From assembly GCA_963715565.1 (NCBI GenBank), contig OY970256.1, positions 1,240,001 through 1,304,000 of the forward strand: a stretch of DNA of 64,000 nt. The letters run 5' to 3'. A program made the translations under genes and the position numbers. The notes below the pieces were generated by a model, which made no database searches, had not been told where the DNA came from, and was given only the letters and a program-made list of their open reading frames with translations. The stretch is from JACVRN01 sp963715565. GTDB lineage: Bacteria > Acidobacteriota > Blastocatellia > Pyrinomonadales > Pyrinomonadaceae. Below, piece after piece: positions 1-8,431 of the stretch (positions within the stretch are counted from its first letter, which is position 1; the number at the start of each line of letters is the position of its first letter).

Positions 1-24
1 GTTTCGCATCCGGAGGAAGCGTTA

Positions 25-228
25 GTGACAGACGAAAAAGAAGTGCTTGCAAATTCAGCCGGTTGTGTTATTCTGTTTAACGCGTTGAACGCGATGCTCG
101 CGCATGTTCGCGCCGAGCGACGAGCCAAGCTGGCGGAAGTCGCTTCCCTCGAACGCCTCGAGCAGACTTTTTTGACACAACTTAAAGGGCTTCATCAGCC
201 GACCGAAGTGAGCGCCCCGCCCGTATAG
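25..228 (+). CDS. Small hypothetical phage protein
   Basis: 67 aa, GTG start preceded by GGAGGA at 12-17. Charged, mostly helical-looking, with an Arg/Glu-rich middle (residues 28-46); no signal or membrane segment. It is the last gene before a large hairpin, in the place where small genes between portal/protease and scaffold often lie. I do not recognise the family. Confidence 0.6.
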   Translation: MTDEKEVLANSAGCVILFNALNAMLAHVRAERRAKLAEVASLERLEQTFLTQLKGLHQPTEVSAPPV

Positions 229-250
229 GGCCGCGCGCTTTCACGAGTCC

Positions 251-331
251 AAGAAAAACGCCCGTCACATTCTCGATTTACCAGCGATCCGTGATTGCTG
301 CCCAGTCGAGAGCGTGGCGGGCGTTTTTCTT
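251..331 (+). terminator. Long-stem hairpin with T-rich tail
   Basis: Perfect 14-bp inverted repeat (251-264 with 318-331), extended to about 18 bp by TCAC/GTGG, with a further CTCGA/TCGAG pairing inside the loop. The right arm runs into TTTTT. It looks like a transcription terminator or RNA-processing hairpin with an unusually large loop, ending the upstream transcript. Confidence 0.55.
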
Positions 332-698
332 TTTGGCTGATGGAAGCTCACCCTACAGAAAGAAGGCACACTCTTTGGGACACGGAGCAGACACATCATT
401 CTTCCTGAGACTCGTTTCCATCGCCCTCCCCGGTACAGGAGCAGTCTCCACTGGCAGCCCGACTCAGCAACTCACCGCGACGCCTAAAGACCAAGCGGTG
501 AGCGCCATCTCTGAAGGCGACTACGCGCCGACCTATCTTTGGGCATCTTCTGACCCAACTAAAGCAACCGTCAGTCAGTCAGGTCTTGTGACGAAAGTCG
601 CAGCCGGTTCTACCAACATTACTGTTTCCGTAACGCTGCCGAAGCATTTGGGCGGACAGACCATCACGTCCAACGCCTGCGCCGTCACCGTTACTTAA
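291..698 (+). CDS. Phage protein with bacterial Ig-like (BIG2-type) domain
   Basis: The C-terminal half (about residues 58-135) has the Ig-like group 2 pattern: a W-x-SSD turn, 'ATVSQSGLVT' and 'KVAAGSTNITV'. Such domains decorate capsids or tails and bind surface sugars in many siphophages. The reading frame opens at GTG 291 inside the preceding hairpin, so that start is doubtful. TTG 375, behind GAAAGAAGG, would give a protein close to the Ig domain alone. Position just before the scaffold gene suggests a head decoration protein. The Ig assignment is fairly safe; the location on the virion is inferred. Confidence 0.6.
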   Translation: MIAAQSRAWRAFFFLADGSSPYRKKAHSLGHGADTSFFLRLVSIALPGTGAVSTGSPTQQLTATPKDQAVSAISEGDYAPTYLWASSDPTKATVSQSGLVTKVAAGSTNITVSVTLPKHLGGQTITSNACAVTVT

Positions 699-712
699 TC
701 CCTCCACACAAA

Positions 713-751
713 GGAGAGCGCCTAGGCCTGTGGCCTAAACCTGCGCTCTCC
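713..751 (+). terminator. Hairpin upstream of scaffold gene
   Basis: GGAGAGCGC (713-721) pairs with GCGCTCTCC (743-751), with an inner TAGGCC/GGCCTA stem, followed by CTCTTCTTT. It resembles an intrinsic terminator but stands inside the late operon, so partial termination or mRNA 5'-end protection for scaffold/capsid is likely. It is one of a series of such hairpins. Confidence 0.6.
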
Positions 752-844
752 CTCTTCTTTAACTCAACCCACACCCCTCAACCCCCGCGCGCTCTGTGAG
801 TGCGCACCTGCCGCGCCTGTGGCGCAAGGAGACACCAGACACCC

Positions 845-1621
845 ATGCCGGATTTAGCAGACAAGCTGACAGAGGAGCAACACGGCCAGCTCGGTGAGCA
901 GGACCGCTCGCTCTATGTCAAAGGCGAAGACAACAGTTTTTCGCTGCACCCCACAATCGTCGCTGAGCGGACAAGGCTCACAACCAAGAACGCTCAGGTC
1001 ATCGCGGAGAAGAAAGCCGCCGCCGATAAGGCAGCCGCTTTTGAAGCGCTCGGACTCGACGCCGAAAAGCTCAAGGAGATTGTCGAGAAGCATCAGCAGG
1101 CGGAAGCCTCGAAGCTCACCGACGCCGAAAAGCTGCAACGCAAAGAGCAGTCCATAAAGCAGGCGCACGAGCAGGAGCTGAACACGGTTAAGACCGCAGC
1201 CAAGCAGCGCGAAGACTTTCTCATGACCCAGCTCCGCTCCCACATGATTGACGCCGTCGCCCAGCTCGCCATCGAGAAGGCAGGCGTGATCGAAGGTGGA
1301 GTGGAAGCCCTCAAGCCGCACATCGTCGCTGCGATGGACATGCTCGAAGATGGCGAGGACGACGACAAAAAGTTTGTCACCCGCATCATCGGCGGAGACA
1401 AGCAGCCCCGCTATGTCGGCGCGGAGTACATGACTCCTGAACAGCTTGTTGAAGAGTACAAAAAGAAGCCCGGCTTCATGGGTCTCTTCAAGGCATCGGG
1501 CAAAGGCGGCTCCGGCGCGACCACCGGCCAGCAGAACCGCAACACTACTTCACAGCGTGACGCTTCGAACATGAACGCCACGGACAAGATCGCGCAGGGA
1601 CTTCAAAACCGCACGCGCTAG
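845..1621 (+). CDS. Capsid scaffolding protein
   Basis: 258 aa from ATG 845, which has AAGGAG at 826-831; an upstream in-frame ATG at 800 lacks such a site. The protein is Lys/Glu/Gln-rich with a long predicted coiled coil (about residues 55-150), a more globular middle, and a low-complexity Gly/Ser/Asn/Gln tail. That is the usual build of phage scaffold/internal proteins, and it lies directly before the major capsid gene as scaffolds do. No protease motif is visible, so head maturation may use an external protease or none. Family-level sequence recognition is weak; the call rests on composition and synteny. Confidence 0.72.
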   Translation: MPDLADKLTEEQHGQLGEQDRSLYVKGEDNSFSLHPTIVAERTRLTTKNAQVIAEKKAAADKAAAFEALGLDAEKLKEIVEKHQQAEASKLTDAEKLQRKEQSIKQAHEQELNTVKTAAKQREDFLMTQLRSHMIDAVAQLAIEKAGVIEGGVEALKPHIVAAMDMLEDGEDDDKKFVTRIIGGDKQPRYVGAEYMTPEQLVEEYKKKPGFMGLFKASGKGGSGATTGQQNRNTTSQRDASNMNATDKIAQGLQNRTR

Positions 1622-1696
1622 TCCACCTCATGTGAGAGCTGAAGCGCTCCTACCAATAACCCACACCATCCCTCCGAAGGAGAAGAAAAACAACTC

Positions 1697-2614
1697 ATGG
1701 CTTCAGTGACTTTAGCGGAGAGCGCAAAGCTCTCACAGGACATGCTCGTGCAGGGTGTGATCGAGAACGTGGTGACCGTTAACCAGTTCTTCGACGCTCT
1801 GCCGTTTGAGGGCATTGACGGCAACTCGCTTGCCTACAACCGCGAGAACGCGCTCGGCGACGTGCAGGTCGCGGGCGTCGGCGCAACCATTACTGCAAAG
1901 AATGCTGCGACCTTCACCAAGGTCACGTCGGCTCTGACGACCATCATCGGCGATGCCGAAGTAAACGGTCTCATTCAGGCCACGCGCAGCAACAAGAACA
2001 ACCAGCAGGCCGTGCAGGTCGGCTCGAAAGCGAAATCCTGCGGGCGCAAGTTCCAGGACATGCTGATCAACGGCACGGGCACGGGCGACGAGTTTCTGGG
2101 CCTGCTCGGGCTGGTTGACAGCTCCAAGGTCATTGCCGCCGGAACCAACGGCGCAAACTTTGACCTTGAGCACCTGGACATCCTCATCGATCTGGTGACG
2201 GACAAGGACGGCGAACTCGATTACTTCCTGATGAACTCCCGCACGATCCGCAGCTTCCTCAAGGCGCTGCGTGCTCAGGGTGGAGCGAGCATCGCGGAGA
2301 CGATTGAGCTGCCCTCGGGCCGCAAGGTGCACGTCTATCGCGGCGTGCCCATCTTCCGCAACGACTACATCCCCATCAACCAGACGCAGGGTTCGGCCTC
2401 CACCTGCACCTCGATCATCGCGGGCACGCTCGACGATGGCTCGATGATGCACGGCATCGCGGGTCTCACGGCGTCCGACGCCGCAGGCATTCAGGTTGTG
2501 GACGTTGGCGAGTCCGAGACCAAGGACGAGCGCATCACGCGCGTCAAGTGGTACTGCGGCCTCGCGCTGTTCAGCTTGAACGGCCTGGCCGTCGTCAAGG
2601 GCATCCTCAACTAA
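1697..2614 (+). CDS. Major capsid protein, HK97-fold type
   Basis: 305 aa with AAGGAG upstream. It shows features of phage major capsid families: an N-terminal arm ('AESAKLSQDMLVQGVIENV'), a central segment with conserved small residues ('LINGTGTGDEFLGLLGLV'), a 'FLMNSRTIRSFLKALR' helix, 'RGVPIFRNDYIP' and an acidic C-terminal region ending in 'GLAVVKGILN'. It follows the scaffold gene and is flanked by strong hairpins, in keeping with very high expression. It lacks a long N-terminal delta domain, which fits a separate scaffold protein. Length agrees with short HK97-like coats (about 280-350 aa). Confidence 0.87.
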   Translation: MASVTLAESAKLSQDMLVQGVIENVVTVNQFFDALPFEGIDGNSLAYNRENALGDVQVAGVGATITAKNAATFTKVTSALTTIIGDAEVNGLIQATRSNKNNQQAVQVGSKAKSCGRKFQDMLINGTGTGDEFLGLLGLVDSSKVIAAGTNGANFDLEHLDILIDLVTDKDGELDYFLMNSRTIRSFLKALRAQGGASIAETIELPSGRKVHVYRGVPIFRNDYIPINQTQGSASTCTSIIAGTLDDGSMMHGIAGLTASDAAGIQVVDVGESETKDERITRVKWYCGLALFSLNGLAVVKGILN

Positions 2615-2642
2615 AAGAGGAGCCCGCCCGCCGCACACTTCA

Positions 2643-2685
2643 GGCGGGATGTGTGTTCACTTTGCTGGCTTGCACACATCCCGCC
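2643..2685 (+). terminator. Strong hairpin after major capsid gene
   Basis: Perfect 13-bp stem GGCGGGATGTGTG / CACACATCCCGCC with a 17-nt loop and no following T run. The lack of a U tract suggests an RNA-stability or processing element, or weak attenuation, rather than a full terminator. Confidence 0.6.
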
Positions 2686-2769
2686 GGCGGGAGCGCAGGT
2701 TCGCCGTCCTTGTTTGCGCTCCCGCTTCCCTTCTTTTAACCACACACCCAAAAAGGACAAACGTTAATC

Positions 2770-3012
2770 ATGAAAGAATATCGCTTAATCGGTCCCAACG
2801 AAGGAAAGACTATCAACCTCGGCAACTTCAATTTTGTTGAAGGACGCTTGCGCGTCGAAGACAAGGAAGTTCAGTTTGTCGAGCCCATCATCACGCGCTT
2901 CTACGGCGCTGTCCCGGCGGCGGATTTCGAGCGCTTGAAGCGCGAGCAAGCCGAAGCCGCGAGAAAGGCCGAGGCAGAAGCCAAGGCAGCCGCCGACAAA
3001 GACAAAAAGTAA
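2770..3012 (+). CDS. Small structural/hypothetical protein
   Basis: 80 aa. Begins with a compact beta-looking domain (residues 1-50, 'NLGNFNFVEGRLRVEDKEVQF') and ends in an Ala/Lys/Glu-rich helix (52-80). Similar short proteins with a beta N-terminus and a charged helical tail commonly lie after the capsid gene in siphophages; their function is mostly unknown. Preceded by AAAAAGGAC. Confidence 0.65.
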   Translation: MKEYRLIGPNEGKTINLGNFNFVEGRLRVEDKEVQFVEPIITRFYGAVPAADFERLKREQAEAARKAEAEAKAAADKDKK

Positions 3013-3024
3013 GTCTAGCTCAGC

Positions 3025-3552
3025 ATGGCGCAGGAAACTTTACAAGTTGATGCCGTGGGCGCGACCACCAACTGGACGCTCGGCGCCGGAGCGTCCAAGG
3101 TCGCAGCCGTCAACACGCCTGATGATGACGACACGTCATACATCGCGAGCGGCACGACCAGCGGCACTACTCAGCAGTTCACGGTCGCCAACCCCTCACA
3201 GGTCAGCGCGAATGCCGTCATCAACTTCGTTCGCATCGTCGCACGTTGCAAACGCGGCGGTGCTCAGAACTGCAACTTTGTTGTTTCCACTGTGCTGTCA
3301 GCCTCGTCCACGGACGGCGCTTCTCAAACCGGCGCGACCTCGTACGCCAACACACAGGATGATTTCACGACGAAGCCCGGCGGCGGTTCATGGACGCTCA
3401 CGGACCTCCAGAACCTTGAAATCAAGATTCGCAACACGCAAGCAAGAGACCTGCGCTGCACCACTTTTTACGTGATTGTTGATTACACGCCGCTCTCGAT
3501 GACGAACCTGGAGCGCCGCCCCTTGCGCGGGGTATTCCGAGGCATGTACTAA
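3025..3552 (+). CDS. Hypothetical virion protein
   Basis: 175 aa, rich in Thr, Ser and Asn and beta-strand-like throughout, typical of a structural or decoration protein. It starts 12 nt after the previous gene and ends 3 nt before the next, so they form one translation unit. 'FVRIVARCKRGGAQNCNFVV' and a Thr/Gly-rich region suggest a jelly-roll or Ig-like fold, but I do not recognise the family. Confidence 0.6.
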   Translation: MAQETLQVDAVGATTNWTLGAGASKVAAVNTPDDDDTSYIASGTTSGTTQQFTVANPSQVSANAVINFVRIVARCKRGGAQNCNFVVSTVLSASSTDGASQTGATSYANTQDDFTTKPGGGSWTLTDLQNLEIKIRNTQARDLRCTTFYVIVDYTPLSMTNLERRPLRGVFRGMY

Positions 3553-3555
3553 CCG

Positions 3556-5184
3556 ATGATTATCCAGCGCAAATACGGAACGGCCACGACCATCGTTTTC
3601 CCGATGGTCAAGCGCGGCGTTGTGGACCTGGCCGTCACCGCTGACTGGACGCCTGCCACCGGCGACTCGAAGATTTCCAAGGACGAGGGCGCGACCGCTA
3701 ACACCACGAACCTCCCGGCCATCGCTTCCGGCACGAGCTGGAAGCTCGCTCTCACGGCCACAGAGATGCAGGCCGCGCGCATCACGATCCAGATTGTTGA
3801 CTCCGCGACCAAGGCCGTCGAAGACCAGTTCATCATCATCGAGACTTACGGCAATGCCTCAGCTCAGTCGCCCGTTGACTATGACAATGCGACGAGCCTC
3901 GGCCTGACGAACTTGGACGCGACGGTCAGTTCTCGCTCGTCACATACCGCCGCTAACGTGCGCACTGAAATGGACGCCAACTCTACCAAGCTGGCGAACT
4001 TGGACGCGACAGTTTCCAGCCGCTTGGCCTCGGCTTCTTATACTGCGCCCGACAACACGACCATCAGCACCATCAATTCCAAACTCGGCGCGTTCGCGGG
4101 CTCAGGACTCAATACAGTCCTCGGCTTCCTGCGCGCCCTCATGCGCAAGGACGCTTCACTGACGCCCTCTGATGTGGGGGGCACTTACGACAACACCACG
4201 GACAGCCAGGAAGCCATAAAAGACAATCAGCTCGACGCGGCCATCAGCACGCGCTCGTCGCACACGGCGGCGAACGTCCGCACGGAGATGGACGCGAATT
4301 CAACGAAGCTCGATGTGGCCGTCAGCACGCGCCTCGCGTCGGCCTCCTACACCGCGCCGCCCACCGCCGCTTCAATCGCGGATAGCGTGTGGGACGAAGA
4401 CCGCGCCTCGCACACCGGAGCGGGCACGTTCGGCGAGCGGTTGCAGGCTATCCGCAACGGCACGGCGCAGGGCTCAAGCAACATCCAGCGCATCACGCTC
4501 GACGCGGGCGCAAGCTCTCAGAACGATTTTTATATCGGGCTCCTGATTTACCTCTATGCGGGAACCGGCGCGGGGCAAGCGCGCCACGTCTTCGCGTACA
4601 CCGGAGCGTTGCGCGAAGCCATCGTCACGCATAACTGGATTGTGCAGCCCGACAACACCACGAAGTTCATCATCCTGCCCGCCTCCGCCACCATTACGAA
4701 CGTGCTTGAGTCGGTCGGATACGTGGCGGGCGACGTCAACGGCGTCGTGCAGGGCGGCGTCGCCGCGCCCGTTGACGTGGACACGACGGCCATCGCCGAG
4801 GCGGTGCGCTCCGAGATGGACGACAACTCGACCAAGTTCGGCGCGCTGATGACCTACGCCGACGACGCGGAAGTGCGGCTCGCCTCCATCATGGCGAAGA
4901 CCAACAACCTCCCCGCATCACCTGCGGCAGTCGGCTCCGCGATGACCTTGACCGCCGGAGAGCGCACTTCCATCGCCGAGGCGCTCTTGAAGCTCGACCT
5001 CTCGACGGTCGCGGGCGAGGCTTCGCGCTCGGTGCTGAACGCGCTGCGCGCGCTCAGGAACAAATTCTCAGTCTCAGGCACAACCTACACCGTGACCAAA
5101 GAGGACGACACGACAACGGCCTGGACTGCCACTCTCACCACGGACCCGGATGCAGATCCCATCACGGGCTCAGACCCGGCGTAA
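3556..5184 (+). CDS. Repeat-containing structural (fibre/decoration-like) protein
   Basis: 542 aa. The N-terminal 100 residues (with 'DWTPATGDSKIS' and 'SATKAVEDQFIIIETYGN') form a module seen at the head of many phage virion proteins. It is followed by two near-identical copies of a 21-residue segment beginning (S/T)RSSHTAANVRTEMD at residues 126-146 and 232-252, each followed by a Leu-Ala-Ser-Ala-Ser-Tyr-Thr-Ala-Pro motif. Third and fourth degenerate copies ('IAEAVRSEMDDNSTKF' and similar) lie later. Heptad-like spacing suggests a trimeric stalk. Function in the virion is inferred. Confidence 0.62.
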   Translation: MIIQRKYGTATTIVFPMVKRGVVDLAVTADWTPATGDSKISKDEGATANTTNLPAIASGTSWKLALTATEMQAARITIQIVDSATKAVEDQFIIIETYGNASAQSPVDYDNATSLGLTNLDATVSSRSSHTAANVRTEMDANSTKLANLDATVSSRLASASYTAPDNTTISTINSKLGAFAGSGLNTVLGFLRALMRKDASLTPSDVGGTYDNTTDSQEAIKDNQLDAAISTRSSHTAANVRTEMDANSTKLDVAVSTRLASASYTAPPTAASIADSVWDEDRASHTGAGTFGERLQAIRNGTAQGSSNIQRITLDAGASSQNDFYIGLLIYLYAGTGAGQARHVFAYTGALREAIVTHNWIVQPDNTTKFIILPASATITNVLESVGYVAGDVNGVVQGGVAAPVDVDTTAIAEAVRSEMDDNSTKFGALMTYADDAEVRLASIMAKTNNLPASPAAVGSAMTLTAGERTSIAEALLKLDLSTVAGEASRSVLNALRALRNKFSVSGTTYTVTKEDDTTTAWTATLTTDPDADPITGSDPA

Positions 5185-5187
5185 ACG

Positions 5188-5478
5188 ATGGCAGCCGGAT
5201 TCAGTTCTTTCTTAGCGCGATGGCTCGGCGGCGTTGGCCGTAAGGTATCCGTCGCACTCCGCTCAAATGTCACGGCGTTAGCTGTGCAGGCTTCTGCCAG
5301 CCCGACAGCCTCTCCAACGGGCTCCCTTAAAGCGCAAGCTGCGGCTTCCAGTGCGCGGTTCGCCCAGGCAATGCCCGCGCTCTCAATCACAGCGTACGCC
5401 CTGCCCGCTCCCCTCGGCGCGCGCGCTCAACCCGCATCAGCGAGAGAGGCTCAGGCTGCTCTCGCGCCTCCATCCTAA
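5188..5478 (+). CDS. Small Ala/Ser-rich hypothetical protein
   Basis: 96 aa starting 3 nt after the preceding stop. Begins with a basic amphipathic segment ('FSSFLARWLGGVGRKVSVAL') followed by Ala/Ser/Pro/Gln low complexity. Base composition is like its neighbours. It has no recognisable domain; it could be a minor virion protein. Its placement between two co-oriented structural genes without gaps supports coding. Confidence 0.5.
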   Translation: MAAGFSSFLARWLGGVGRKVSVALRSNVTALAVQASASPTASPTGSLKAQAAASSARFAQAMPALSITAYALPAPLGARAQPASAREAQAALAPPS

Positions 5479-5484
5479 AAACAC

Positions 5485-5820
5485 ATGGCCGACTGGACGA
5501 TTAAACAAAACGACGACGCACCGGCAATCAGTGCGCTCCTCTCATACAGCGACGACTCAATCCCTGACTTAACGGGCGCGAGCGTGGTCTGCAAGTGGAG
5601 GCCGACGAGCGGAGGAGCAAAAAAGGAAGGCGCAGCAACGATTGACGACCTCCCGACGGCACGCGTCACGCGCTCGTGGAACACAGGCGGCAACACGGAC
5701 GACACGGCCACTGCCGGTGATTTCAACGTTGAATGGGAAGTCACATTCTCCAACAACAAAAAAACTACTTTCCCGGCGGAAGGCTATATGTCGCTGAAGA
5801 TCACGGACGACCTGGACTAA
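5485..5820 (+). CDS. BppU-like N-terminal domain structural protein
   Basis: 111 aa. The order of motifs matches the small beta-sandwich found at the N-terminus of phage baseplate upper proteins: start with 'WTIKQNDDAPAI', then 'DLTGASVVCKWRP', then 'TAGDFNVEWEVTFSNNKKTT' and end 'FPAEGYMSLKITDDLD'. In many siphophages this domain appears as a separate short gene among connector genes, as here. Its attachment partner is not known; the adjacent repeat protein is a candidate. Confidence 0.65.
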   Translation: MADWTIKQNDDAPAISALLSYSDDSIPDLTGASVVCKWRPTSGGAKKEGAATIDDLPTARVTRSWNTGGNTDDTATAGDFNVEWEVTFSNNKKTTFPAEGYMSLKITDDLD

Positions 5821-5826
5821 AAGCTC

Positions 5827-6333
5827 ATGGCAACACTGGACGCAACTTTAGGCGGGGCGGACGCAAACTCGTATCAAACGCGCGTGGAGGCCGCCGACTT
5901 CTTTTCAAATCACCTCTACGCCACGGAGTGGTCGAGCGCCGACAACACGCGGAAGGACAACTCGCTCATTCGCGCCTGCCTGCGTCTGGAGCAGGAGACG
6001 TACAAGGGCAGCAAGACCAACACGGAGCAACGCCTCAAACACCCGCGCGCCTACGTCGAAGACGACGAGGGCAACTGGTATGACCAGGATGAAATTATTC
6101 GCGCGATGAAAGAAGCGCAGTGTGAACTCGCTCTCTACTACCTCAAGCAGAACCCGGATGACGCGGTGGACCCGGCACTCAAACAATTCAAGCGTCTCCA
6201 CATCGCGAACGCCATCAATCTCGAAATGCGCGACCAGCTTCCCGCCACGGACGCGCTTCCCGACCACGTGCTCCGCATGATTTCCCACCTCATGCAGAGC
6301 GCGCCCGGGCAGGTCAGACTCGTGAGGGCATAA
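5827..6333 (+). CDS. Head-tail connector (DnaT-like/gp6-type adaptor)
   Basis: 168 aa. The start 'ATLDATLGGADANSYQTRVEA', the 'LIRACLRLEQETYKG' segment and the helical body match the phage family annotated as DnaT-like or gp6-like head-tail adaptor, which forms a ring under the portal. The next genes (closure, gp10-like, terminator) complete a standard neck module. Its TAA overlaps the next ATG by one base. Confidence 0.72.
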   Translation: MATLDATLGGADANSYQTRVEAADFFSNHLYATEWSSADNTRKDNSLIRACLRLEQETYKGSKTNTEQRLKHPRAYVEDDEGNWYDQDEIIRAMKEAQCELALYYLKQNPDDAVDPALKQFKRLHIANAINLEMRDQLPATDALPDHVLRMISHLMQSAPGQVRLVRA

Positions 6334-6749
6334 TGATCGGCAGCGTCGGAAAACTCATTAACCGCCTCAGCGCGACGACGGACAAGCTCATTCAAAATAT
6401 GAGCATGGCCGACGTGTTCGTGCTCCGGGAAAGCTCCACGCAGAACGGTCGCGGCGGCACTCGTAAAACCTACAACCCGACGACTGCGGAAGCTCTCGGA
6501 TGCTTCTACTCCGTCATGGACCTGAACACGGAAAAGCTCGATGAGCAGCGCGCGGCCCAACGCAAGCCCGTCATCTATCGTCGCTTCCTGCTCCCCTCCA
6601 CGACAGACGTTAAAGCGGACGACAAGCTGCGGATGGAAGCCAACGGTGCTGAACCTCAGATCGAGATGGAGATTGTGAAGCCCGCGCGCATCGTCGGTCT
6701 CTTCGTGGAAGTAATCACGGCGCAGGAGGTCAAGCAGGTCACCCCATGA
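6333..6749 (+). CDS. Putative head closure / neck protein
   Basis: 138 aa beginning at the ATG that overlaps the preceding stop codon. Contains a predicted small beta-barrel: 'YRRFLLPSTTDVKADDKLRM' and 'IEMEIVKPARIVGLFVEVITAQEV' resemble the barrel of head-closure (stopper) proteins. The position between the gp6-type adaptor and the gp10-type protein is the normal place for a stopper. Sequence identity to a family cannot be claimed by eye. Confidence 0.58.
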   Translation: MIGSVGKLINRLSATTDKLIQNMSMADVFVLRESSTQNGRGGTRKTYNPTTAEALGCFYSVMDLNTEKLDEQRAAQRKPVIYRRFLLPSTTDVKADDKLRMEANGAEPQIEMEIVKPARIVGLFVEVITAQEVKQVTP

Positions 6750-7105
6750 TTAGCTTTAAGGTCACCAGCCACAACCGCGTCGAGGAACTAAAGCAGAAGC
6801 TCCGGCCTCGGGCGGGACGCGCCATCAACGACTTCGCGCGCAACGTCTACGCCATCAGCCAAGACCTCGTTCCCGTAGACGAAGGAGACTTGCAAGCCTC
6901 CGGCGAGATTGTTGATTACGCGAACACGCGGGGCGACGGCCGCCAGAAGGGCGTCGCCAAATCGGTCCGCTACACCTCTCCTTACGCGCGCTTCGTTCAC
7001 GACGGAACGGCCTTCATGGAAGGCACTCCATTTCTGCTGGCAGCGTTCGAAGCCTGCCGGCAGCAACTCACCGCAGACCTCAACGAAATATTTTCCCTCA
7101 ACTAA
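6746..7105 (+). CDS. HK97 gp10-like tail-completion protein
   Basis: 119 aa, overlapping the previous gene by ATGA. The C-terminal half shows the gp10 family signature: 'PVDEGDLQAS' then 'YTSPYARFVHDGTAFMEGTPFL', ending in a helix. Proteins of this family work in head-tail joining or tail completion. Both neighbours are neck proteins, which supports the call. Confidence 0.8.
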   Translation: MISFKVTSHNRVEELKQKLRPRAGRAINDFARNVYAISQDLVPVDEGDLQASGEIVDYANTRGDGRQKGVAKSVRYTSPYARFVHDGTAFMEGTPFLLAAFEACRQQLTADLNEIFSLN

Positions 7106-7527
7106 TGGACGCGCTCAACGCAGGCCTCTACACATTATTGACCTCGGACTCGCAGCACGCGGCGCTCGCCCCGGGCGGCGCGTGGGACATGCGCGCCGAC
7201 GAAGGCACGCCCCTCCCACTCACGAAGTTCCGCCTCGTCATTGAGAATTACGATTATGTCTTCCAGGGCCTCTCGTGCATCCGCTTTGTCTACCGCATTA
7301 CGGGCCATGCACAAGACACTCCGACGAAGACCGCGAAAGAACTCGCTTCCACCCTCAAGGGACATATCTTTCGCATCATCAACGAAGGCACACTCACCGT
7401 CACCGGTTACAACGTCATCCTGTGTCGCGCAATGAGCGGCATCCCGCCGATGGATGAATCCAAGGGGACTTCCGCCGACACCTTCAGCGAGGGAATTCTG
7501 GCAGAAATCATCCTTGCTCCCGCCTAA
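7105..7527 (+). CDS. Tail terminator / completion protein
   Basis: 140 aa, start overlapping the previous TAA by one base. The pattern of an N-terminal helix, 'PLTKFRLVIENYDYVFQGLS', 'YRITGHAQDTPTKTAKELAS' and a C-terminal 'FSEGILAEIILAPA' strand fits the minor-tail-protein-U-like fold of tail terminators, which cap the tail tube before head attachment. It directly precedes the tube genes, as expected. Confidence 0.65.
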   Translation: MDALNAGLYTLLTSDSQHAALAPGGAWDMRADEGTPLPLTKFRLVIENYDYVFQGLSCIRFVYRITGHAQDTPTKTAKELASTLKGHIFRIINEGTLTVTGYNVILCRAMSGIPPMDESKGTSADTFSEGILAEIILAPA

Positions 7528-7563
7528 CTCTCCACACCCGCCTTGTAAGGACTCAATCACACC

Positions 7564-8310
7564 ATGACAGCAATTCATGCCAAAAATACAGGCGTCGTCG
7601 TCAACAGCGATGACCTCTCAAGATTTTTTAAGAACGTTGACATCTCCGGCGAAGCCGAGCTGATCGAGATCACAACTTTCACGGCCACGGCCAAGCAGTG
7701 GCTCATCGGCTACACGGACGCCAAGCTCTCCCTCGACGGCTACTTCGGGAGCAAAGACCCCGCCACCCCCGGCGACCCCAATGAAGTAGACGACGTGTTG
7801 CAGCCGCTCCTCGGCGACCAGGACGCTACGCAGCTCATGCTCATCTGCCCGGAGAGCATGGACACCTTCGGAAACAACGCTTCGTTCTGCGATGCGGAAG
7901 GCACGAAGTACAGCGTCACCTCTCCCTTTAACAACGCCGTGTCTGTGATGGCGGAGGCGCAGGCTTCGGGTGGAGTCAACGTCGGCGTGCTCCTGGCGGA
8001 AAAGATTGCGCGCACCGTGACGGGTCAGTCGGCGGCCTACGATTTGGGCGCTGCGACTACGAACGGCTTTGCCGCGCAGCTTCACGCCTTCACGGTCGGC
8101 GCGACCACTTCCGTCACCGTGACGATTGAAGATTCAGCAGACGGCACGACGGGCTGGGCGCAGATCGGCGCATTCACTGCCGCCGCCGTCGCCGCATCGC
8201 AGCGCATTGTCATCACGGGCAACGTGCGCCGCTTCGTCCGCGCCAAGTGGACGTTCACCGGCTCGAACGGCGCTACGTTCGTCGTCGCGTTCGCGCTCCT
8301 GCCCCGGTAA
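7564..8310 (+). CDS. Major tail (tube) protein, long paralogue
   Basis: 248 aa. Residues about 20-60 ('FFKNVDISGEAELIEITTF', 'TAKQWLIGYTDAKLSLDGYF') form the beta-hairpin core of siphophage tube proteins and match the next gene strongly. The C-terminal third (about 160-248) is an extra beta-rich domain ('TTSVTVTIEDSADGTTGWAQ') like those displayed on tail surfaces. RBS GTAAGGA. The gene is followed by a strong hairpin, as for the capsid gene. Confidence 0.72.
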   Translation: MTAIHAKNTGVVVNSDDLSRFFKNVDISGEAELIEITTFTATAKQWLIGYTDAKLSLDGYFGSKDPATPGDPNEVDDVLQPLLGDQDATQLMLICPESMDTFGNNASFCDAEGTKYSVTSPFNNAVSVMAEAQASGGVNVGVLLAEKIARTVTGQSAAYDLGAATTNGFAAQLHAFTVGATTSVTVTIEDSADGTTGWAQIGAFTAAAVAASQRIVITGNVRRFVRAKWTFTGSNGATFVVAFALLPR

Positions 8311-8337
8311 GAGCACCAAACGCATTTCCCGCCGCTC

Positions 8338-8380
8338 CGCTCTCCCTGTAGCTCCTCATCCCGCGAGCTACAGAGAGCGG
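8338..8380 (+). terminator. Hairpin between the two tail tube genes
   Basis: CGCTCTCCCTGTAGCTC (8338-8354) pairs with GAGCTACAGAGAGCG (8365-8379) with one bulged base and a 10-nt loop. No U tract follows. Probably a transcript-stability or partial termination element setting tube protein dosage. Confidence 0.55.
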
Positions 8381-8431
8381 GGCGCTCAACCCGCACACAC
8401 ACCACACACCCTCTGGAGGTAACACAAAGCA

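Noticed and set aside
1733..2638. 301-aa - strand open frame opposite the capsid gene
   Set aside because: Mirror frame of the capsid gene with no signal of its own.
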